DNA of 64,000 nt, from the NCBI RefSeq assembly GCF_029960815.1, contig NZ_JASBRE010000023.1:35355-99354 (forward strand). Direction: 5' to 3'. Source of the DNA: Pseudomonas sp. AL03. GTDB taxonomy: Bacteria > Pseudomonadota > Gammaproteobacteria > Pseudomonadales > Pseudomonadaceae. Each line of letters opens with the position of its first letter. The first letter of the stretch is position 1. This document shows, one piece after another, positions 48,414-57,769 of this stretch. The position numbers were made by a program, and so were the translations under genes. Below the pieces are notes generated by a model that was not told where the DNA came from, made no database searches, and saw nothing but the letters and a program-made list of their open reading frames with translations.

Positions 48414-49604
48414 ATGAACGACGCCACGCACACGCAGCTCCGCCCTTTGGCCGATACGTCGCCTTCGGCGATCGTCGCCGGCTTCATCGCGATGATGACC
48501 GGTTACACCAGCTCGCTGGTCCTGATGTTCCAGGCCGGGCAAGCGGCGGGGCTGACCAGCGGGCAGATTTCATCGTGGATCTGGGCGATCTCCATTGGCA
48601 TGGCGGTGTGCTCGATTGGCCTGTCTTTGCGCTATCGCACCCCTATCACGATCGCCTGGTCGACCCCCGGCGCGGCGTTGCTGATCACCAGTCTGGGCGG
48701 CGTGACGTACGGCGAAGCCATTGGCGCCTACATTACCTGCGCGGTACTGGTGACCCTTTGTGGCCTGACCGGCAGCTTCGAACGGCTGGTGAAAAAGATT
48801 CCAGCGTCATTGGCCGCCGCTTTGCTGGCGGGAATTCTGTTCAAGATCGGCAGCGAAATCTTCGTCGCCGCCCAGCATCGCACTGCTCTGGTACTGGGGA
48901 TGTTCTTCACTTACCTGGTGGTCAAACGCCTGTCGCCGCGTTATGCCGTGCTGGCCGCGCTGTTGATCGGCACGGCGCTATCGGGGTTCATGGGGCTGCT
49001 GGATTTCAGCGGCTTCCATCTGGAAGTGGCGACGCCGGTCTGGACCACGCCGCACTTCTCCCTGGCCGCGACCATCAGCATCGGCATCCCGCTGTTTGTC
49101 GTGGCAATGACGTCGCAGAACATGCCGGGCATCGCTGTGCTGCGCGCTGACGGTTACACCGTGCCGGCCTCGCCGCTGATCACCACCACCGGCATCGCCT
49201 CGTTACTGCTGGCGCCGTTCGGTTCCCACGGGATCAACCTCGCGGCCATCAGTGCAGCGATTTGCACCGGGCCGCATGCCCATGAGGATCGTAACAAGCG
49301 CTACACGGCGGCTGTCTGGTGCGGGATTTTCTACGGGATCGCGGGGGTGTTTGGCGCAACGCTGGCAGCGTTGTTTGCCGCACTGCCGAAAGAGTTGGTG
49401 CTGTCGATTGCGGCACTGGCGTTGTTCGGCTCGATCATCAATGGCTTGAGCATTGCCATGAGCGAAGTGAAGGAACGTGAAGCGGCGCTGATTACCTTTA
49501 TGGTCACGGCGTCGGGGCTGACGCTGTTTTCCATCGGTTCGGCGTTCTGGGGGATTGTGGCGGGGGTGTTGACGCTGGTGATCTTGAACTGGCGCAAGGC
49601 TTGA
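48414..49604 (+). CDS. BenE-family transporter
   Basis: This is a 396-residue inner-membrane protein with about 12 hydrophobic segments. The BenE signatures are visible: AGFIAMMTGYTSSLVLMFQAG near the N-terminus, TPITIAWSTPGAALL, and MTSQNMPGIAVLRADGY in the second half. Family members are annotated as benzoate/H+ symporters, but no aromatic genes are present here. It stands next to xdhABC-guaD and a divergent GntR regulator, where related pseudomonads carry a nucleobase permease, so purine uptake is a fair alternative. The substrate is not settled by sequence. Confidence 0.85.
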   Translation: MNDATHTQLRPLADTSPSAIVAGFIAMMTGYTSSLVLMFQAGQAAGLTSGQISSWIWAISIGMAVCSIGLSLRYRTPITIAWSTPGAALLITSLGGVTYGEAIGAYITCAVLVTLCGLTGSFERLVKKIPASLAAALLAGILFKIGSEIFVAAQHRTALVLGMFFTYLVVKRLSPRYAVLAALLIGTALSGFMGLLDFSGFHLEVATPVWTTPHFSLAATISIGIPLFVVAMTSQNMPGIAVLRADGYTVPASPLITTTGIASLLLAPFGSHGINLAAISAAICTGPHAHEDRNKRYTAAVWCGIFYGIAGVFGATLAALFAALPKELVLSIAALALFGSIINGLSIAMSEVKEREAALITFMVTASGLTLFSIGSAFWGIVAGVLTLVILNWRKA

Positions 49605-49616
49605 AAAGCAAAAGAT

Positions 49617-49692
49617 CGCAGCCTCGTTTCACTCGACAGCTGCTACATGGAATGCGATCCGTGTAGCAGCTGTCGAGTGAAACGAGGCTGCG
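49617..49692. repeat. 31-bp perfect inverted repeat after benE
   Basis: Arms 49617-49647 and 49662-49692 (CGCAGCCTCGTTTCACTCGA... and complement) are perfect complements with a 14-nt loop. The ends carry the GTAGCAGCTG core shared with other REPINs in the window. Confidence 0.9.
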
Positions 49693-49710
49693 AGCCTTAA
49701 ACCTTGATAA

Positions 49711-49742
49711 AAAAACGGCGACCCTTGGGTCGCCGTTTTTTA
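49711..49742. terminator. Bidirectional terminator between benE and yggL
   Basis: A 14-bp stem (AAAAACGGCGACCC / GGGTCGCCGTTTTT) with a 2-nt loop has A and T tracts on both sides. It serves the convergent benE and yggL genes. Confidence 0.92.
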
Positions 49743-49747
49743 GAACA

Positions 49748-50092
49748 TCAAGCTACCGGATTGATCGGCTTTTCCGGGTACCAGACGTCGATCAGCGGGC
49801 TGACGGTTGCTTCAGTCAGTTCGCTGCGGCCTTTGAGCCAGGCTTCAACTGCGGCACGCTGCTCTTCGGAAACCGAGCCACGCTTCTGCAGGCAAACCAG
49901 ACCGAAGTCGTCGCCGCCAACATAGCCCAGACCGTTGGCTTCCATGGCTTCTTTCAGGAACGCGTCGAGGAAAGCATCAATGGCTTCATCAGCCAAATCT
50001 TCTTTGAAATCCAGGTTCAGTTCGAAACCCAGCTCTTGAAATTCATCGACGCACAGTTTTTTGCGCAGACGCTGGGAACGGTTAGTCGCCAT
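49748..50092 (-). CDS. yggL: YggL-family 50S ribosome-associated protein
   Basis: This is a 114-residue protein of the YggL (DUF469) family, members of which bind the 50S subunit. Recognisable segments are the basic start MATNRSQRLRKKLCVDEFQELGF (given in part: RSQRLRKKLCVDEFQ), the acidic helix DEAIDAFLDAFL, and LGYVGGDD. The ATG at 50092 is used, dropping the five-residue extension. It is a single-gene unit with a terminator directly after the stop. Confidence 0.88.
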   Translation of the reverse strand: MATNRSQRLRKKLCVDEFQELGFELNLDFKEDLADEAIDAFLDAFLKEAMEANGLGYVGGDDFGLVCLQKRGSVSEEQRAAVEAWLKGRSELTEATVSPLIDVWYPEKPINPVA

Positions 50093-50326
50093 TGGAACAA
50101 TCCTCATAAGTAATAACGGGCGGCACTTTAGCAGTTTAAGGCGCCGATTGCCCGTCTCTCTGGGTTGCAGGCCCTACCGTCGGTAAAAAAATAGCGGATT
50201 AGACGACCAGGGTACGGCACAAGCCGCTACACCTTGGGGCATAATGCCGACACTTTCATGACCGCTGAGGGAATTTATCTGCATGCCCTCGTCTTTTCCC
50301 CCCTCGGCTGTAGGGTTTTATTTCAC

Positions 50327-51787
50327 ATGATCAAATCTTTGCGTCCATTGTTGCTGGCCGGTTTTCTGCTTCCCCTGGCCTTCTCTGTTTCCGCTGCCCC
50401 CATCAACACCGGGCTGACGCCCAACGTTGAAAAGGCCATCAAGGCCAGCAAAATGCCAAACAACGCCTTGTCGCTGGTGATGATCCCGCTCAACGGCCCT
50501 GGCACCCCGACCATTTACAACGCTGACGTATCGGTCAACCCGGCCTCGACCATGAAACTGGTCACCACTTACGCGGCCCTGGAAATGCTCGGCCCGAACC
50601 ACCAGTGGAAAACCGAGTTCTACACCGATGGCTCCCTCAGCGGCGGCATCCTCAACGGTAACCTCTACCTCAAGGGTGGCGGCGATCCGAAGCTGAACAT
50701 GGAAAAACTCTGGTTGCTGATGCGTGACCTGCGCGCCAACGGCGTGACCCAAATCACCGGCGACCTGGTGCTGGACCGCAGTTTCTTCGTACAACCGCAA
50801 CTGCCTCAGTTCAACGACGATGGCAATGACGACAACAAACCGTTCCTGGTCAAACCCGACTCGCTGATGGTCAACCTCAAGGCCCTGCGTTTTGTGGCGC
50901 GTAACGACAATGGCAGGGTTCTGATTTCGGTAGAACCGCCGATTGCCACGATTCGCATCGAAAACCAGGTCAAAGCCGCCAGCTCCAAGCAATGCGCCGG
51001 TGGCGTGCGTTACAACCCGGTGACCCAGGCCGATGGCAGCGTGACCGTGACGGTCGGCGGCCAGTTGGGCGAGGGCTGCAGCTCCCAGACTTATCTGTCG
51101 CTGCTCGACCACGCGACCTACACCGCGGGCGCCGTGCGGGCGATCTGGAAGGAACTGGGCGGCAGCATTCAGGGTAAGGATTTGCTGGCGGCTACCCCGA
51201 GCAATGCCAAATTGCTGGCCCGGGCGTTCTCGCCGGACCTGGCGGAAATCATCCGTGACATCAATAAATACAGTAACAACACCATGGCTCAGCAGCTGTT
51301 CCTGAGTCTGGGTCAGAAATTCCGCACCGACGCTGATGGCGATGATGCTAAAGCCGCACAGCGTGTGGTCCGTCAGTGGCTGGCGAAGAAAGGCATCACG
51401 GCGCCGCACCTGGTGATGGAGAACGGCTCCGGCCTGTCCCGCGCCGAACGCGTCAGTGCCCGGGAAATGGCCGCGATGCTGCAAGCCGCATGGCGTAGCC
51501 CTTATTCCGCCGAGTTCATCAGTTCAATGCCGATTGCCGGCACCGACGGCACCATGCGCAAACGCCTGAAGACCACCGCGATGCGCGGTGAAGCTCACGT
51601 CAAGACCGGCACCCTGAACACCGTGCGCGCCATCTCGGGTTTCAGCCGCGACATCAACGGCAATACCTGGGCGGTGGTGGCGATCCTCAACGACAAGGCA
51701 CCGTTTGGCGCCTCTTCGGTGCTGGATCAGGTGCTGCTGGACCTGTATCGCCAGCCGAAACTGCCGGAAACGGCTTCGGTGTTGTAA
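50327..51787 (+). CDS. dacB: D-alanyl-D-alanine carboxypeptidase/endopeptidase (PBP4)
   Basis: This periplasmic class C penicillin-binding protein trims peptidoglycan side chains and crosslinks. It has 486 residues: a signal peptide (about 1-23, LLLAGFLLPLAFSVSA), the SxxK motif S74-T-M-K77, the SxN motif S316-N-N318 (YSNNTM), and K426-T-G428. The ATG at 50327 starts a normal signal peptide, so the 31-residue upstream extension is rejected. It is followed by a REPIN and has no linked partner. Confidence 0.95.
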   Translation: MIKSLRPLLLAGFLLPLAFSVSAAPINTGLTPNVEKAIKASKMPNNALSLVMIPLNGPGTPTIYNADVSVNPASTMKLVTTYAALEMLGPNHQWKTEFYTDGSLSGGILNGNLYLKGGGDPKLNMEKLWLLMRDLRANGVTQITGDLVLDRSFFVQPQLPQFNDDGNDDNKPFLVKPDSLMVNLKALRFVARNDNGRVLISVEPPIATIRIENQVKAASSKQCAGGVRYNPVTQADGSVTVTVGGQLGEGCSSQTYLSLLDHATYTAGAVRAIWKELGGSIQGKDLLAATPSNAKLLARAFSPDLAEIIRDINKYSNNTMAQQLFLSLGQKFRTDADGDDAKAAQRVVRQWLAKKGITAPHLVMENGSGLSRAERVSAREMAAMLQAAWRSPYSAEFISSMPIAGTDGTMRKRLKTTAMRGEAHVKTGTLNTVRAISGFSRDINGNTWAVVAILNDKAPFGASSVLDQVLLDLYRQPKLPETASVL

Positions 51788-51805
51788 CCGGATACTCCAA
51801 GCACT

Positions 51806-51909
51806 TGATCGTTCCCACGCTCTGCGTGGGAATGCAGCCCGTGACGCTCCGCGTCACTGGACGCAGAGCGTCCCTAGAGGCATTCCCACGCAGAGCGTGG
51901 GAACGATCA
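51806..51909. repeat. REPIN after dacB
   Basis: This 104-bp element is the near-exact inverted copy of 47304-47407. It lies between convergent dacB and the diguanylate cyclase gene. Confidence 0.88.
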
Positions 51910-51926
51910 TCGCGTGCAGCCAGCAC

Positions 51927-54326
51927 TTAGTTCATCTCCCCCTCAACCCGATCCCGTCCTGCCTGTTTCGCCGCATACACCCCTGAATCCGCCCGCAGTA
52001 GCAGCGCATCCGCGCCCTCGCCGACTCGCCAACTGGCAATCCCGAAACTCGCGGTCACTGTCCCGACGCCTTCGATGGGCGAACTGCGCAACCCTTGCCA
52101 TAACTGCAAGGCCAGGACATGCGCATGGCCGCCGTCGATGTCCGGGCAAAGCACCATGAACTCCTCGCCACCCAGACGACAGAACACGTCGGTGCGGCGC
52201 AGCCGATGGCCGATGCGTTCGCACACGATCTGCAACACCCGATCGCCGACAGCGTGGCCATGCTGGTCATTGATACGTTTGAAGTGGTCGATATCGAGCA
52301 TGATCACTGACAGCTCGCCGCCACCGCGCTCGACCCGGGCCATTTCGGTGGTCAGGCGTTCCTGGAAATAGCGGCGGTTGTGGATCCCGGTCAGCGAGTC
52401 AGTGATCGACAGCGCACGCAATTCTTCTTGCACCCGCTTGAGGTCAGAGATGTCTGAGATGTAGCCATGCCAAAGCACGCCGCCACCGGGCAATTCCTCT
52501 GGCGTCGCCTCGCCACGAACCCAGCGCAGGCCGCGCAGGGGCAGCAGCACGCGGTATTCCTCGCGCCAAGGACTGAGGGTGTCCGCCGACGCCCGGATCG
52601 AGGCGCGGACTCGGGTGGTGTCCTGCGGATGAATCCGCGTGAAAATCGCTTCGGCGTTGAGCAACAGCACATCCGGCTCAAGTTCGTAGATCTCGCGAAT
52701 ACCGTCGCTGGCGTAGATCACGCTGAAGCGCCCATCGAATTCCATCTTGAACTGGTAGATCCCGCCGGGTACATGAGCGCTGAGTTTCTTCAACAACAGG
52801 TCCCGTGCCGCCAGGGCCTCGTGGACTCGCTTGCGTTCAGTGATGTCGATACAGATCGCCAGGTGCCCGACCCACAGGCCTTGCTCGTCGAGTACCGGGG
52901 TCGCGAGCATGTTCACCGTCAAATGGCTGCCGTCGCTACGTAGCAACGTCCATTCCCGCGCTTCGTGACCGCCCTCCTCGCCGCCCTCGACCAACATCGC
53001 CTGGCAGGTCGGAATCGGCTTGCCATAGCGCGCACTCAACTCCGCCGAGCGTGCAAGGAGTTCACGGGGCAGGTGCAGGTTTTCCAGGGTCATGTGGCCC
53101 ACCACCTCAGCGTTGGTGTAACCGAGCATTTGCTCTGCACCGGCATTAAAGGTACTGATGACCCCGCGCAAGTCAGTGGCGATGATCGCCACCTGAGTCG
53201 CGGCATTCAGCACGCCGCGCAACTGGCCATGGGTGCCGCGCAACTCCTGCTCGCGGGCGCGCAGTTCCTGGGTCCGTTGCTCGACCATCTTCAGCGCCCG
53301 TTGACGCTGACTGACCAGCACATAGAGCAAGGCACTGAGCAACAGACTGAGCAAGCCACCCAGCACCACCAGGCTGGTCACCGAAGAGTGGTTGGCTTTC
53401 AGGAAGGCATCGCTGGGCTGAATGTCGACTTGATAGTCATGGTCGGCGAGCCGCAGCAGCCGGGTCACGGCCAATTCACTGGGGGCCGGTGTGTTGGAAG
53501 ACTCATAAAGCACTTCGTGCTGATCATCTGTGGATAAGTCGAGGACGCGCACCGAAAGGTAGTCACGGCCCGCCTCCGGCAGCCCGTCCGCGAGCAACTG
53601 GCGCATGCTGATCACAGCCATGACATAACCGAACGGTTTCAATCGCGCCGTAGCCGGGCTATTGCGCAGCAGCACCGGCGCGACCAGCAGCACGCCGCGT
53701 GCATAGCCCGGCTCGATATTGACCAGATGCATTGGCTGCGATACCGCCATGCTGCCGTGCTGATCGGCCCGTTCAAGGGTGGAACGGCGCAAGGGTTGAG
53801 CCAACAAGTCGTAGCCCAGCGGCGCGCCGATTTTGCTTTGGGTCTGACTATAGAGTACCGCCACGTATTCATCACGTTCGGCCGCCAGTTGCAGTTGGCC
53901 GTCGGCATTGAGCTCACGCAGGGTGAAGTCGGGTAAACCCTCTGCACGCACCTGGCGTTCAAATTCCGCTCGTTCGGCGCGGGTTATCCGCTTGGCGAAG
54001 GAGTAGGCCTGAGTCCGGTGCAGCAGCGGTTGGGTGTAACCGTCGAACTCCTCGCGGGAGACCGAATCGGAATTGGCAAAGAACCGGCGCAGGCCATCGA
54101 GACGCTGCTCCTGATCTTCGAAACGTTCTTCGATACGGCTGTAACGTTCACTGGCCAGCAGTTGGAAACGTTGCCGCAATTGATGGTGAAACAGATTCAG
54201 CGTCGACCACGCCAGCAATCCCGTGAGAATTGCGCCGACGACCAATACCAGCAGCGCGACCAGCCAGGTCGAGGCATCTTCACTGATAAAACCCAGGATC
54301 TTCGGGCGCACGGCGTGCAACGACAT
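51927..54326 (-). CDS. Membrane diguanylate cyclase (CHASE-PAS-PAS-GGDEF)
   Basis: This is a 799-residue sensor that makes cyclic-di-GMP. An N-terminal membrane helix (about 20-44) is followed by a periplasmic CHASE domain (about 75-300, containing YSFAKRITRAERAEFE), a second helix (about 318-340), a short coiled coil, two PAS domains (about 375-500 and 510-630; the second resembles a PAS_3 with RIHPQD), and a GGDEF domain with active-type GGEEF at 719-723. No EAL domain. The ligand of CHASE is unknown. It stands alone between dacB and rlmKL. Confidence 0.9.
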   Translation of the reverse strand: MSLHAVRPKILGFISEDASTWLVALLVLVVGAILTGLLAWSTLNLFHHQLRQRFQLLASERYSRIEERFEDQEQRLDGLRRFFANSDSVSREEFDGYTQPLLHRTQAYSFAKRITRAERAEFERQVRAEGLPDFTLRELNADGQLQLAAERDEYVAVLYSQTQSKIGAPLGYDLLAQPLRRSTLERADQHGSMAVSQPMHLVNIEPGYARGVLLVAPVLLRNSPATARLKPFGYVMAVISMRQLLADGLPEAGRDYLSVRVLDLSTDDQHEVLYESSNTPAPSELAVTRLLRLADHDYQVDIQPSDAFLKANHSSVTSLVVLGGLLSLLLSALLYVLVSQRQRALKMVEQRTQELRAREQELRGTHGQLRGVLNAATQVAIIATDLRGVISTFNAGAEQMLGYTNAEVVGHMTLENLHLPRELLARSAELSARYGKPIPTCQAMLVEGGEEGGHEAREWTLLRSDGSHLTVNMLATPVLDEQGLWVGHLAICIDITERKRVHEALAARDLLLKKLSAHVPGGIYQFKMEFDGRFSVIYASDGIREIYELEPDVLLLNAEAIFTRIHPQDTTRVRASIRASADTLSPWREEYRVLLPLRGLRWVRGEATPEELPGGGVLWHGYISDISDLKRVQEELRALSITDSLTGIHNRRYFQERLTTEMARVERGGGELSVIMLDIDHFKRINDQHGHAVGDRVLQIVCERIGHRLRRTDVFCRLGGEEFMVLCPDIDGGHAHVLALQLWQGLRSSPIEGVGTVTASFGIASWRVGEGADALLLRADSGVYAAKQAGRDRVEGEMN

Positions 54327-54468
54327 AGACGCAACTCAAAACGCCAGGTGCGGGAAAGCCCAATGGCCATGCGTTGAGTTATAGCTATTAGCCATCAATT
54401 TGACCAGCACAGAAAGAAGCCAAGAGCCTTTAAAAATCAAGGCTCTGTGGATCCAATCCCTTTGAGTG

Positions 54469-56739
54469 TCAACGAGCCGTGATTTTCCATGCCCGGTGGA
54501 TCTTGCCATTACGGGCGAAATCCGGATCGATGGTCTGGGCGGTGATTTCCTCGACCGCGTAACGCTCAGTGAGGTTTTCCTCGAGCTGGAACTTGCGGAA
54601 GTTATTGGAGAAATACAACACGCCGCCCGGTGCCAAACGCGCCATGGCCAGATCGATCAATTGCACCTGGTCGCGCTGCACGTCGAAGATCCCTTCCATG
54701 CGCTTGGAGTTGGAGAAGGTCGGCGGATCGATGAAGATCAGGTCGTACTCGTCACGGCAGGTGTCGAGCCAGGCCATTACATCGCCCTGCTCCAGACGGT
54801 TCTTGTCAGAGAAACCGTTCAGCGACAGGTTGCGACGCGCCCAGTCCAGATAGGTTTTCGACAAGTCGACGCTGGTGGTGCTGCGTGCGCCGCCCTTGGC
54901 TGCGTGAACACTGGCGGTCGCGGTGTAGCTATACAGGTTGAGGAAGCGTTTACCGGCCGCCTCTTTCTGGATGCGCATGCGCATCGACCGGTGGTCGAGG
55001 AACAGCCCGGTGTCGAGGTAATCCGTGAGGTTCACCAGCAGCTTCACGCCGCCTTCATTGACCTCGACGAACTTGCCCTGTGCCGCTTGGCGTTCGTACT
55101 GCTTGGTGCCGCTCTGACGTTCGCGACGCTTGACCACCACGCGGCTCTTGTCGATGTTCAGGGCCTGCGGAATCGCGGCCAGGGCATCGAACATACGCGC
55201 CGAGGCTTTTTCCGGATCGATGGATTTCGGCGCGGCGTACTCCTGGACGTGGACCCAATCCTGATACAGGTCGATGGCCATGGAGTATTCCGGCATGTCG
55301 GCATCGTAGACGCGGTAGCAGTCGATGCCTTCACGCTTGACCCACTTGCCGAGGGCCTTGAGGTTCTTTTGCAGACGATTGGCAAACATCTGCCCGCCTT
55401 CGCTCAAGCGCGGCTGCTCAATCACCACCGGTACCGGTTTGATCGGGTTGCCGTTCTTGTTGTACTTCTCGTACTTGCCGGGGGCTACGTCGTTGTCTGC
55501 GACATCGACTTCGGCCTGCTCACGCTCGACCTGACGCTGCTCCGGGGTGCGACGTTCGCCCGTGACGAACTGGTCCGGCGTGACGTTGATCAGCAGCAAT
55601 TTGCACGGTAAGGCGCCGTTCCAGAACGAATACTGTTTGTGGCTGCGAATGCCCATGCGCTTGCCCAGGTCCGGGGCGCCAGTGAACACCGCCGCTTCCC
55701 AGTTCAAGCAGGCCTGACGCAGACGTTCGCCGAGGTTCTGGTAGAGATAGAGCAAGCTCGCTTCGTCACCCAGACGCTCGCCGTACGGCGGGTTGCAGAT
55801 CACCAGACCTTTCTGGTTCTGGTCCGGACGCGGCTCGAACGTCCCGACTTCGCCCTGGTAGATCTTGATCCACTCGCTCAAGCCGGCACGTTCGACGTTG
55901 TTGCGACCCGGTTGAATCAGGCGCGGATCGGCTTCGTAACCGCGAATCCACAGCGGCGGCTTGGCCAGACCGGCAGCGGCACGGGCGGTGGCTTCTTCGT
56001 GAAGCTTTTTCCACAGCGCCGGGACGTGACCGAGCCAGGCCGTGAAGCCCCACTGCTCGCGACGCAGGTTCGGCGCCATGTCGGCGGCGATCATCGCCGC
56101 TTCCACCAGGAACGTACCGACACCGCACATCGGGTCAGCCAGCGCGCCGCCGTCGGCCGCAATGCGAGGCCAACCGGAACGGATCAGGATCGCTGCCGCG
56201 AGGTTTTCCTTCAGCGGCGCCGCGCCCTGCTGCAAGCGATAGCCGCGCTGATGCAGGCTGTGGCCGGAGAGGTCGAGGGACAGAATCGCTTCACCACGGT
56301 CCAGGCGCAGGTGAATGCGCAGGTCCGGGTTGAGTTTGTCGATGGATGGGCGGTCGCCCTGCGGTGTGCGCAGTTTGTCGACGATGGCGTCCTTGACCTT
56401 TAAGGCACCAAAATGGGTGTTGTCGATGCCCGAGCCGTGACCGCTGAACTCGACGGCCAGGGTGCCGTCGTTGAGCATGTGGTCTTGCCACTCGATATCC
56501 AGCACGCCGTGATAGAGGTCTTCAGCGTCCTTCATCGGGAAACGCTTGAGCACCAGCAGCACCCGGTTCGCCAGACGCGACCACAGGCACAGGCGATAAG
56601 CGGTTTCCATGGTCGCCATGCCGCGCACGGCAGAGGTGTGCTCACGCGCTTCCTCAAGGCCAAGCCCGATGGCTTCCTCGATGAGCAGGCCTTCAAGGCC
56701 TTTTGGGCAAGTGAGGAAGATTTCGAATTGATCGGACAT
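54469..56739 (-). CDS. rlmKL: Bifunctional 23S rRNA methyltransferase RlmKL
   Basis: This fused enzyme makes m7G2069 (RlmK part) and m2G2445 (RlmL part) in 23S rRNA. It has 756 residues: an N-terminal THUMP domain (about 50-160), the RlmL catalytic domain with NPPYGER (about 310-316), and a C-terminal RlmK Rossmann domain with LYSYTATASVHAAKGGA and IFIDPPTFSNSK. I chose the ATG at 56739 (MSDQFEIFLTCPKG), which matches RlmL N-termini. Confidence 0.95.
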   Translation of the reverse strand: MSDQFEIFLTCPKGLEGLLIEEAIGLGLEEAREHTSAVRGMATMETAYRLCLWSRLANRVLLVLKRFPMKDAEDLYHGVLDIEWQDHMLNDGTLAVEFSGHGSGIDNTHFGALKVKDAIVDKLRTPQGDRPSIDKLNPDLRIHLRLDRGEAILSLDLSGHSLHQRGYRLQQGAAPLKENLAAAILIRSGWPRIAADGGALADPMCGVGTFLVEAAMIAADMAPNLRREQWGFTAWLGHVPALWKKLHEEATARAAAGLAKPPLWIRGYEADPRLIQPGRNNVERAGLSEWIKIYQGEVGTFEPRPDQNQKGLVICNPPYGERLGDEASLLYLYQNLGERLRQACLNWEAAVFTGAPDLGKRMGIRSHKQYSFWNGALPCKLLLINVTPDQFVTGERRTPEQRQVEREQAEVDVADNDVAPGKYEKYNKNGNPIKPVPVVIEQPRLSEGGQMFANRLQKNLKALGKWVKREGIDCYRVYDADMPEYSMAIDLYQDWVHVQEYAAPKSIDPEKASARMFDALAAIPQALNIDKSRVVVKRRERQSGTKQYERQAAQGKFVEVNEGGVKLLVNLTDYLDTGLFLDHRSMRMRIQKEAAGKRFLNLYSYTATASVHAAKGGARSTTSVDLSKTYLDWARRNLSLNGFSDKNRLEQGDVMAWLDTCRDEYDLIFIDPPTFSNSKRMEGIFDVQRDQVQLIDLAMARLAPGGVLYFSNNFRKFQLEENLTERYAVEEITAQTIDPDFARNGKIHRAWKITAR

Positions 56740-57268
56740 TGGAATTTCAGAGCCTTTGGCTAAGTGAACCGACAACGCATTGCCGGCCCGGTTTTCAATC
56801 AGGCGCTTTTCTAAAAGAGCGCCCGCGTGGCACGAAGGTGTGCCGTTCCACCCTTGCTGCTCGGGTTAAAAGAGCTTAGATGCAAAGGCAGATAAAAAAG
56901 TTGATGCAACAAAATGTCATAACTCGACCCTTCGTCGAATAGTCCCCCTGCTCAACAGGAGGCATTCTCACTTAGGTGTTCAATACATCCTGCAGCGCAG
57001 GGCCGATCATACCGGGGTTTTGCCAATAAACACGGGACAACATCGTGTTACTTATGGCCATACCACCTTAATAGTTACGTCCTTATGACAAAACGATCAT
57101 TCCCTCGATGTGACGCATTGGTTAGAACTCAACTCAGGTTGACGCCGCAATGACGTCAACACCTTGGCTCGCGACGCCGGCAGCGAGCCCCAACGGCAGG
57201 AGTTTTTCTGCCAGACCTCGATTGAGGTCAACGCGATTAATACAGTCAACAAGTGAGGACAACACCCT
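56740..57268 (+). promoter_or_regulatory. Long structured upstream region of rmf
   Basis: This gap is 529 bp without a supportable gene. Close to rmf there are two hairpins: GTTGACG / CGTCAAC at 57138-57160 and GGCTCGC / GCGAGCC at about 57165-57189. They would lie in the rmf leader if transcription starts upstream of them. I could not pick a promoter with confidence. Confidence 0.4.
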
Positions 57269-57484
57269 ATGAGAAGACTTAAGCGTGATCCGTTGGAAAG
57301 AGCATTTTTGCGCGGATATCAATATGGCGTTGGTGGCAAATCCCGTGAGCTTTGCCCATTTACTCTACCGTCGGTACGCCAAGCCTGGATTAACGGCTGG
57401 CGAGAAGGACGCGGCGACAATTGGGACGGTATGACCGGCACTGCGGGAATCCATAGACTCAACGAACTTCACGCCGTCGGCTAA
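57269..57484 (+). CDS. rmf: Ribosome modulation factor
   Basis: Rmf pairs 70S ribosomes into inactive 100S dimers in stationary phase. It has 71 residues, basic, with the family pattern RDPLERAFLRGYQYGV, then ELCPF and QAWINGWREGRGD. The length is slightly above the E. coli form (55). A strong terminator follows. Stationary-phase and stress induction is known for the family; the promoter was not resolved here. Confidence 0.95.
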   Translation: MRRLKRDPLERAFLRGYQYGVGGKSRELCPFTLPSVRQAWINGWREGRGDNWDGMTGTAGIHRLNELHAVG

Positions 57485-57569
57485 CGCAGGGCACACACTC
57501 CGACACGACAATCTGATTATGTAACGACTTACCACGCACGCCCCATCCGGGCGGCGGGCTCCGGCCCAG

Positions 57570-57594
57570 GGGCTCCTTCGAGGAGCCCTTTTTT
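57570..57594 (+). terminator. Terminator of rmf
   Basis: 8-bp arms GGGCTCCT / AGGAGCCC enclose a 3-nt loop and are followed by six T. Confidence 0.9.
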
Positions 57595-57618
57595 ATGCCT
57601 GCTCCCCACACATTCCCC

Positions 57619-57767
57619 TGTAGCAGCTGCCGAGCACCGCGAGGCTGCGTTCGGCTGCGAAGCAGTCGTTAAGTCAGGCACTGAGGTCTTACAGGTACAC
57701 CGCGCATGCTGGTTTTACGACTGCTTCGCAGCCGAACGCAGCCTCGCGGTGCTCGGCAGCTGCTACA
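57619..57767. repeat. REPIN with 51-bp perfect arms at the end of pyrD
   Basis: Arms 57619-57669 and 57717-57767 are exact complements over 51 bp with a 47-nt spacer. The right arm ends 2 bp before the pyrD stop codon (57770-57772). It is the longest perfect inverted repeat in the window. Confidence 0.93.
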
Positions 57768-57769
57768 AG

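Noticed and set aside
54423..54446. AGAGCCTT / AAGGCTCT hairpin as the rlmKL terminator
   Set aside because: No T-run follows on the minus strand; it may be chance symmetry.
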